Positions 1-6,100 of a stretch of 8,677 bases of DNA are shown piece by piece (within the stretch, counting starts at the first letter, position 1; each line of letters begins with the position of its first letter). Source of the DNA: Myxococcales bacterium (GTDB lineage: Bacteria; Myxococcota_A; UBA9042; PHBI01; JAAZYN01); contig JAAZYN010000107.1 of assembly GCA_014239625.1 (NCBI GenBank), positions 1-8,677 of the forward strand, written 5' to 3'. Position numbers and translations under genes: made by a program. Below the pieces are notes generated by a model. The model was given only the letters and a program-made list of their open reading frames with translations, did no database searches and was not told where the DNA came from.

Positions 1-63
1 ACGCGCTCGTAGCGCCTGCCCATCCGAAGGTTGCAGCCGAAGTCTGGTGAGAAATACGGGTTA

Positions 64-86
64 GAGGTGCGCCGAAGCCACACCTC
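64..86 (-). terminator. Candidate terminator hairpin with cUUCGg loop after the mcd-mch operon
   Basis: Read on the minus strand, GAGGTGTG pairs with CGCACCTC (8 pairs, one of them T-G). One G is bulged, and an inner C-G pair closes a TTCG tetraloop, the hyperstable cUUCGg type. It lies about 30 bases past the hydratase stop codon. The following minus-strand bases (TAACCCGTATTTCTC) are only moderately T-rich, so this is not a textbook intrinsic terminator. It could instead be an mRNA 3'-end stabilising hairpin, or could serve an unseen convergent gene to the left. Confidence 0.45.
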
Positions 87-116
87 ACGCGCATCGTCGA
101 TGCCCGGCGGATGGGT

Positions 117-1349
117 TCAGGGGAGATGACGCCGAATCAGCACTTCACGCTCGATCTCGAAGACCTTGGACGGGATCTTCTCTTTGCCGGCGCGGCGCTT
201 GCCACTCTCCAGCTCGAACAGCTCCGCGCCATGGGCCTCGAGGGCGTGCGCGGGCGCGATGTTCTTCACACCGATGAGCTGCATCCGGACGATGCCCGCG
301 TCGGGGGTGCCGTCACCCGTGGTATCCAACGGTGTGACGGCGAGCACCCGGCTCAGCGCGCCCAGGGTGTCGCCAGCGAAGGTCGGCTGGGTGTGGTACC
401 CGTCGTGATACCCAAGGTCCCAGATCGCGTTCTCGGTCGTGTCGCGGCTCGCCAACCCGAGGAGCCACCCGAAGACGAGCCCGCCGTAGACGACAGGCTC
501 TCCCGACATGGGCCCCTGTCGCGATGACGAGTAGAGCCGATCGTAGTGCAGCGGGTGGGTGTTCATGACCCGATAGGTCCACTGGATGTGCTCGTCGGTG
601 ATGGTGCGACCGTTGGGGTGGACGATGATCTTCCCGGGCTCGAAGGTGTCGAGCAAGGTGGCGGTGGTGGTCACGCCGGCCGGCGCAAACGCCTGAGGAT
701 CAGGCACGGGGATGGCGAGCTGCGGCTCTGGCTCATAGGGGAACTCGGCGGCGGCGGCGATCCTGACGTCCGGATCGATGTCCCCCTCTCCCCGGCGCGG
801 GACGAAGATCTTACGCCGATACTGCACGACCACGATCCCAGCCTCGTCCGTTGCCACCGTCTCGACGGTCACGATCCCGGGCTTGCCCAGCCCCCGATCC
901 CGGCGCGCCAACACTCGCGTTTGGCCGAACAGCGTGGCCCCCGAGTATACCGGGCGTAAAAACCGGACGTCATAGTAGCCGAGGTTGGCGATGGCCTTCT
1001 CGCTGTCGTTCTGAACCCCCAACGACAGCGCCAGGTTCATCACCATGTGAGGTGCCGCCGGGAGACTCGCGTACCCCTGACTCTTCGCGAAGGCCTCGTT
1101 GAGATAGAGCGGGTTGGCCTCCATGAATGTTGTCGCGTAGGTCAGCATGACGCCGCGCGAGAGCGTCACGCCGCGCGGGTGCACGAACACCGTCCCCGGC
1201 ACGAAGTCCTCGAGATAGTGCCCGTAGCTGGGGGTCGACACCCGCGCAGGGTCGACCTCCACGGCCACATCAGCGGCCATGGACTCAAACGCCCGCGCCG
1301 AGACCGTCAGGAGCCTGCCTCTACGCTTCCAGTCACCGCCGGTACTCAC
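117..1349 (-). CDS. mch: Double-hotdog MaoC-family hydratase, probable mesaconyl-CoA hydratase (beta-methylmalyl-CoA dehydratase)
   Basis: Probable cytoplasmic enzyme that hydrates mesaconyl-CoA to beta-methylmalyl-CoA, a late step of the ethylmalonyl-CoA pathway. The 410 residues form two hotdog halves, about 43-184 and 236-400, joined by a Pro/Ala-rich linker. Each half opens with an EDFxPG or FEPG-type turn followed by an HPxG segment (HPRG at 57-60, HPNG at 244-247). ANLGYYDVRFLRPVYSG at 121-137 resembles the same stretch of alphaproteobacterial mesaconyl-CoA hydratases as I remember them. The second half keeps an N-x4-H pair (N263, H268) where (R)-hydratases have D-x4-H; the first half has E77 and Y82 there. 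The start is GTG at 1349, chosen because GAGGAGG lies 6 bases upstream. The protein is somewhat longer than the usual 340-350 residues, owing to the N-terminal extension and linker. The gap to the dehydrogenase is 15 bases, so the two are surely one operon. A hydratase for another branched acyl-CoA is the main alternative. Confidence 0.85.
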   Translation of the reverse strand: MSTGGDWKRRGRLLTVSARAFESMAADVAVEVDPARVSTPSYGHYLEDFVPGTVFVHPRGVTLSRGVMLTYATTFMEANPLYLNEAFAKSQGYASLPAAPHMVMNLALSLGVQNDSEKAIANLGYYDVRFLRPVYSGATLFGQTRVLARRDRGLGKPGIVTVETVATDEAGIVVVQYRRKIFVPRRGEGDIDPDVRIAAAAEFPYEPEPQLAIPVPDPQAFAPAGVTTTATLLDTFEPGKIIVHPNGRTITDEHIQWTYRVMNTHPLHYDRLYSSSRQGPMSGEPVVYGGLVFGWLLGLASRDTTENAIWDLGYHDGYHTQPTFAGDTLGALSRVLAVTPLDTTGDGTPDAGIVRMQLIGVKNIAPAHALEAHGAELFELESGKRRAGKEKIPSKVFEIEREVLIRRHLP

Positions 1350-1355
1350 TTGGTG

Positions 1356-1362
1356 CCTCCTC
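1356..1362 (-). promoter_or_regulatory. Strong Shine-Dalgarno site of the hydratase gene
   Basis: GAGGAGG on the minus strand, followed by 6 bases (CACCAA) and then GTG. It lies inside the 15-base gap after the dehydrogenase stop codon, so it fixes GTG at 1349 as the start rather than the internal ATG at residue 24 and indicates independent re-initiation on a bicistronic mRNA. Confidence 0.85.
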
Positions 1363-1364
1363 GA

Positions 1365-3020
1365 TCAGACATACCGTTGCAGCACCTGACGGGCCACGAC
1401 CCGCAGCGCCAATACTTCCTCGGCGCCCTCGAAGATCGAGAACACCCTGCTGTCGACGTAGTAACGGCTCACGGCGTACTCCTCTGCATAGCCCATACCA
1501 CCGTGAATCTGCATGGCTTCTCGCGCCACCCACTCCGCGATCCGCGAGGTCCACAGCTTGCACATCGCGGCCTCGGTCTGACCCCGCCCGGGCTCATCCA
1601 ACAGGCGCGCGGTGTCATAGGTGAACTGGCGAGCGGTCTGCGAGACGGCGGCCATCTTCACGAGCTTGTATTGGGTGAGCTGGAACGCGGCGATGGGCTG
1701 GTCGAAGACCTTGCGCTCTTCGGCGTAGCTCAACGCTGCGTCGAAGGCGGCCTGCATGACCCCGGTGGCGCGAGCCGCGGTCTGAAGTCGCCCGCCGGCG
1801 AAGCCTTCCATCTGATAATAGAAGCCCATGCCGAGCCCAGCCTCGCCGCCAACCAGGTTGTCGTCGGGCACGAAATAGTCCTCGAAGAAGACGTCGAAGC
1901 TGTGCATGCCCCGATAGCCGATGGTGTCGATCGCGCGGCCCGTCATGCTGCCCCCACCGGGCTGACGGTGCTCGAAGCTGTGGCCATCAAAGCGCGGTTT
2001 CTCCGCCAGCACGATGCTCAGCCCCTTGTGGCGGGCCGACGGGTCCGGATCCGTGCGACACAGGACCATCAGCACATCGGCGTAACCCGCGAACGTGCAC
2101 CACGTCTTCTGCCCGTTGAGCCTCCAGCCACCCTCGGCGCGGATCGCACTGACCTTGATGCCCGCCACGTTGGAGCCGAAATCGGGCTCCGTCACCGCCA
2201 CCGCGCAGAGCGTCTCGCCGCAGGCCAGTCGCGGCAACCAGCGCTCCTTCTGCGCGTCGGTCCCCCCTTTCAACAGCGCCTTACTGAGGATCTCCGGTCG
2301 AGTGATGAGCGAGCCGGCCACGCCCAGGCTACCCCAGGACAGCGCCTCGGTGACCAGACACATGCCCAGGTTGTCGTGCTGCTCGTCGGGTTGGAGACCG
2401 CCGTACCGCTCGGGGATGGACAGCCCAAAGCAGCCCAGCTCAGCCACGCCGTCGATGATCGATTGGGGGATCAACCGGTCGTCGCGGTGAACTTCTTCGG
2501 CCACCGGGCGGACCTTCTGGTCGGCGAAGCGACGAAACTCGCGCATGATCATCGCGCGTTCTTCATCGAGGCCGTAATCGCCTGCACCCTCGCACCGGCG
2601 CACGAGCTCCGAGAGGGCCTCGATGTGCGCCACATCCAGGGCCTCTTCGACGAACGCGCGGACCGCAGGAGCGTCTACCGTCGCGCCCAACACCGCCGCG
2701 TCGACGCCCCACGCGCGCGGACGCGACCGCACTTCACTGCCCAAGCGACACACCGTCTCGGCGGTGAAGAAAGCCGCCAGCCCGGCGGCCAGCTCGACGT
2801 CTTTGGGGGTCCGGCCCGCGAACCCGGCGATGGACTTGGCGGCGGCGACCTCGGCGAGCATCGTGCAGAAACGAAAGGCGTCGATCTGGCGTCGATCGAG
2901 CAGGCTCATGGAGATGCGACCGTCTCTGGTGACCGACCCAGCGAGGGATACCGCTACCGTGGCCACCACGCTGTCGGCGGCCTCCAGGGCGGCGTGTGTT
3001 CGGCTGAGAGCGATGACCAT
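1365..3020 (-). CDS. mcd: Acyl-CoA dehydrogenase with N-terminal extension, probable (2S)-methylsuccinyl-CoA dehydrogenase
   Basis: Probable FAD enzyme oxidising (2S)-methylsuccinyl-CoA to mesaconyl-CoA in the ethylmalonyl-CoA pathway, passing electrons to ETF. The 551 residues match the unusual length of Mcd (about 550), against about 380 for ordinary acyl-CoA dehydrogenases. The extra part is a helical N-terminal region (1-150) with no catalytic motif. The core starts near 151. It shows the first family signature VAVTEPDFGSN (274-284), NGQKTW (302-307), the FAD-contact segment RKVFDQPIAAFQ (436-447), the second signature QIHGGMGY (504-511) and FEG (530-532). E531 is at the position of the catalytic base Glu of medium-chain acyl-CoA dehydrogenase. 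The start is ATG at 3020, with GGAG 10 bases upstream. The neighbouring gene encodes the next pathway step, which strengthens the call. The remaining doubt is substrate: family, fold and chemistry are clear, while methylsuccinyl-CoA specificity rests on length, extension and neighbour. Confidence 0.88.
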   Translation of the reverse strand: MVIALSRTHAALEAADSVVATVAVSLAGSVTRDGRISMSLLDRRQIDAFRFCTMLAEVAAAKSIAGFAGRTPKDVELAAGLAAFFTAETVCRLGSEVRSRPRAWGVDAAVLGATVDAPAVRAFVEEALDVAHIEALSELVRRCEGAGDYGLDEERAMIMREFRRFADQKVRPVAEEVHRDDRLIPQSIIDGVAELGCFGLSIPERYGGLQPDEQHDNLGMCLVTEALSWGSLGVAGSLITRPEILSKALLKGGTDAQKERWLPRLACGETLCAVAVTEPDFGSNVAGIKVSAIRAEGGWRLNGQKTWCTFAGYADVLMVLCRTDPDPSARHKGLSIVLAEKPRFDGHSFEHRQPGGGSMTGRAIDTIGYRGMHSFDVFFEDYFVPDDNLVGGEAGLGMGFYYQMEGFAGGRLQTAARATGVMQAAFDAALSYAEERKVFDQPIAAFQLTQYKLVKMAAVSQTARQFTYDTARLLDEPGRGQTEAAMCKLWTSRIAEWVAREAMQIHGGMGYAEEYAVSRYYVDSRVFSIFEGAEEVLALRVVARQVLQRYV

Positions 3021-3028
3021 AGATAAGG

Positions 3029-3056
3029 TACTCCGGTGTCGTTTGGCGGCGGAGTA
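3029..3056. repeat. Perfect 7-bp inverted repeat, candidate operator of the mcd-mch operon
   Basis: TACTCCG (3029-3035) and CGGAGTA (3050-3056) are exact reverse complements separated by 14 bases. Arm centres are 21 bp apart, two helical turns, as expected for a dimeric regulator binding one face of DNA. The repeat overlaps both the -10-like box and the ribosome binding site of the dehydrogenase gene. If the -10 box is real, transcription starts between the arms, which favours a DNA operator over an RNA hairpin. Confidence 0.45.
3031..3034 (-). promoter_or_regulatory. Ribosome binding site of the dehydrogenase gene
   Basis: GGAG on the minus strand, 10 bases before the ATG at 3020. It is within the right arm (transcript sense) of the inverted repeat at 3029-3056, so a protein bound there, or a hairpin if transcription starts far enough upstream, could affect expression. 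Confidence 0.5.
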
Positions 3057-3058
3057 TA
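3053..3058 (-). promoter_or_regulatory. Candidate -10 box for the mcd-mch operon
   Basis: TATACT on the minus strand matches the sigma-70 -10 consensus at 5 of 6 positions. It would place the transcript start near 3046, giving a leader of about 26 bases that contains the GGAG site. No convincing -35 box lies 16-18 bases upstream: that stretch reads TGCCC and is GC-rich. An activator or an alternative sigma factor may therefore be needed, or the box may be fortuitous. Confidence 0.35.
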
Positions 3059-3110
3059 GCGACGCCCCGCGCCGAGGGCACCGTCTGAATCACCCAAGGG
3101 ATGCCGAGCG

Positions 3111-3119
3111 TGATATCTT
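3111..3119 (+). promoter_or_regulatory. Weak extended -10 candidate for the TPR gene
   Basis: TGATATCTT fits the extended -10 form TGnTATnnT, with 4 of 6 hexamer matches and no recognisable -35. It would start transcription near 3126, after the ATG at 3101, which fits the choice of 3197 as translation start. Evidence is thin because the region has few AT-rich stretches to compete. Confidence 0.2.
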
Positions 3120-3138
3120 GTCGCGGTTGGGTCGCGGT
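3120..3138 (+). repeat. 8-bp direct repeat with 11-bp period upstream of the TPR gene
   Basis: GTCGCGGT occurs at 3120-3127 and again at 3131-3138. The 11-base period puts both copies on nearly the same face of the helix. The pair lies just after the weak -10 candidate and 58 bases before the chosen start codon. It may be a regulator half-site pair, or a chance repeat in GC-rich DNA. Confidence 0.3.
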
Positions 3139-3196
3139 CACTCCACCGTCAGCCGCCCCCCGCATGTTCGACCGCCCACCGAGGCGCCGAGGAGCC

Positions 3197-6100
3197 ATGT
3201 CCGACGAATCCCCCAAACCTCCAAGTCGTCCAAGACCACGCCCAACGTCCAGCCGACCTTCGACGCCTCCCCCACCGAGGCCGCTCCAGATCGCGCGGAG
3301 CTCCTCGTCTTCCTCCTCTGTGCGAAGCTCCAACGGCGCCAAGGCCGGTGCCGCGCCCTCGCCGACTCGCAAGCTCAAGCGCAAGGAGACGCCGGGGGGC
3401 CCGACGACACCTCTTGCCGGCGAGAGCAAAAAGAAGAAGAAGCGACAGAAGAAGGCGCCCAGCGGCGAAGACTCAGCGACGCGGCGCGGCGCCTCCCCCC
3501 GAGGGACCGCGCGTTCGACCGCGGCGCCCCTCGCCAGTGGCTCGCCCCCCCCCGATCCGGCTGGATCCGCCCGCCGGGTGTCCCAGCGATTGACCGCGGC
3601 GCAGCGGCCGAACGCGAGCAAGCTCGGGCCCGTGCCTCCGCCAACCACCCCAAGCCGATTCGCCACCGCAGCTCACGCGATGATCCAACGCTGTGAGCAG
3701 GAGCTGACCTCGGCCGACGTCCAACCCCGACGAGCGGCCCGCCTGCACTACGAGATCGCCCGCCACTGCGAGGGGGCCCTGCGCTCTCGAGAGCACGCGG
3801 TCTATCATTTCCTCGCGGCCTACAAGCTCGCCCCCGACGACGCGAATGTGGTGCGGGGCGCCCGCCGCAGTCTCCTCGCCGCGGATCGCCACCTGGAAGC
3901 GCTCAGGCTCATCGACGCGGAGCTGCGGCTCACCCCGAACCCACATGACAAAGCCAACCTTCACCACCTGGCTGGGCGGGTCCACCTCGACGAGCTGGGA
4001 TCCCGCAGCGCCGCGCGCACCGCGTTCGACCGAGCCGCCCAGCTGGACAGGGCCAACCCGGCTCACTGGTTGGCCCTGGAGCGCGCCGACAATCTGCCCC
4101 AGACGGCCATCGAGGTGCGCGCAAAACTCGCCGACCTGGGCGCCGACGACCCTCACTTCCGTGCCGCCCAGATCGCCGCCCAGGCTCACCTGTTGGAGCT
4201 TCACGATGCGACGGCTCAACGCGCCCCCAGCGAGCTGTACGACGCGGCGCTGAGGCTTCATCCGGACGCCCCGGAGGTGCTGGCAGCGCTGCGGCGCCTG
4301 GCCCACACCGAGGGTCGGTGGCAGGACCTGGTCACGTGGCTGCAGCGAGACGTCGAGTTGACCACGGACGATGCGCTCAAGAGCATGACGCTCTATCGCA
4401 TCGCGCGGGTCCACGCGGACCGACTCGACAGCACGCCCGAGGCCGTCGAAGCGCTGGATCGGGCGGCAGAGCTCAGCCCGTCAGATGTCCTCGTGGCCGA
4501 AGAGCAGGCGCGTCTGTTTGAAGCCGAAGAGCGCTGGGAGGCGTTGGTGGCCGCGCTGGCTCGTCGGGTCGAGCTGACGACCAACCCGTCCGAGCAGCTG
4601 GCGATCATCGAACGCATCGGGCACCTCACCGAGCATCGCCTGGGCCGCCCCGACGAGGCCGCTCGATGGCACGCGAAGGCGCTCGACCTGGATCCGCTCC
4701 ACGTCCCCTCTCTCCACGCCCGGGGCACGTACCTGCGGGTCACCGAGCGGTGGCAGGAGCTGGTGCTGATGCTGAGCGCCGAGGCCCGTGAAGCCGACAC
4801 CACCGAGCGGCGCACAGCGGCGCATATGCGCATCGCCGACGTCTTCGGCAAGGAGCTCGGAGACCGCGAGAGAGCGGCGAGTCACTTCGCCAACGTCCTG
4901 ACCCAGGACCCGGGTCACACGGTGGCTCTGGAGCAGCTCCTGCGCCTCTATCGGTCCTCCGGTCGCTGGCGCGAGATGGCCGAAGTCCTCAAACGGGCCA
5001 TCGCGACCCCTGCGCTCAACGTGGATGTCGCCGACCGCGTCTACTATCTCTACGAGCTCGGTAGCCTCTACGAGGACCGACTCGACGAGCCCAACCAGGC
5101 GGTCGAAGCGTACCGAGCGATCCTCGATCTGGACGGTACCGATCTGAGAGCCGTCCGAGCCCTCGGACGCGCGGCGAGGCGAGGCGGCCGTGACGAGGTG
5201 ACGTTGGAAGCGATCGACCGGGAGATCGGGCTGACCACGGACCGGGCTCGACAGGTGCGCCTCGACACCGCCGCGGCGACGCTTCTGGCAGGGCCGCTGT
5301 CGATGACCGATCAAGCGATTCGGCGCTTCGGCAGCGCGCTGGAGCGCGACCCGTCTCACTCCCCAGCGCTCAGCGGCCTGGGCCGACTCTATTACAACCT
5401 CGGGCGCTGGGATGACCTGCTCGACGTCTACCGGCGCGAGCAGGCGCTGCAGCCGATGGGACCGAAGGCCGTCAAGCGACTACACAAGATGGGCGAGATC
5501 GCGCTGGAGCGACTCGGCGACGCCCAGAGAGCCGCCCAATTCTTCGACCAGGCCGCCCGTCTGGACCCGACCCACGCAGCCTCGACCCTGGCTCGAGCCC
5601 ACATCCTCAAGGGCCATCGCCGCTGGACGGAGCTCGCCGCCCAGCTGGACACGGAGCTCAAACACGCCACCCACTCCCACGACCGGGCCCGAATCGCCTA
5701 CAAGCTCGGCGTCATCGCCGAGGAACGCTTGGCCAACGCCCAACGCGCGGGCGCCGCCTACGAGGTCGCGCTCAAGGAGAGGCCCGGCTTCACGCCCGCG
5801 GCAGATGCGCTCCAGCGATTGCGCACGCGGGCGGGAGATTGGCCGCGGCTCGTCACCGATCTGATGGGGCGCGCCGAGCGCATCCAGGACCGACGCCTCA
5901 AGGTCGCGTCGTGGATGCTCGCCGGACAACTGTGGCGCGATCGGCTGCACAATGCTGCCAAAGCGACGGAATGCTTCGAGGCGGTGCTGCAGACCCAGGC
6001 GGATTATCTGCCGGCCCTTCGGGCGCTGGCGCCGCTGCATCGACAGCAAGCCCAAGCCGAGGCAGTCGCCCGAACCTGCACGGCCATCGCGCGCAGCGTC

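Noticed and set aside
1..116. Open frames at the left edge: a minus-strand frame continuing past the hydratase stop, and plus-strand frames ending at 48-50 or 62-64
   Set aside because: Too short to judge. The minus-strand frame has no ribosome site and runs through the hairpin. A convergent plus-strand gene ending here is possible but cannot be supported from so few codons.
1047..3026. 659-codon open frame on the plus strand, antisense to the dehydrogenase
   Set aside because: It is a mirror of a clear acyl-CoA dehydrogenase gene. Its product is rich in His, Arg, Gly and Asp with no family motif, as expected from antisense frames in GC-rich DNA.
3089..3114. ATCAC-N16-GTGAT inverted repeat in the divergent region, also with 21-bp centre spacing
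   Set aside because: Five-base arms are expected by chance in 176 bases, and the match does not extend outward or inward.
2734..3666. 310-codon minus-strand frame crossing the divergent region
   Set aside because: It overlaps the dehydrogenase gene out of frame, then the disordered TPR head. Its Gly/Arg-rich product is an artefact of GC-rich low-complexity sequence.
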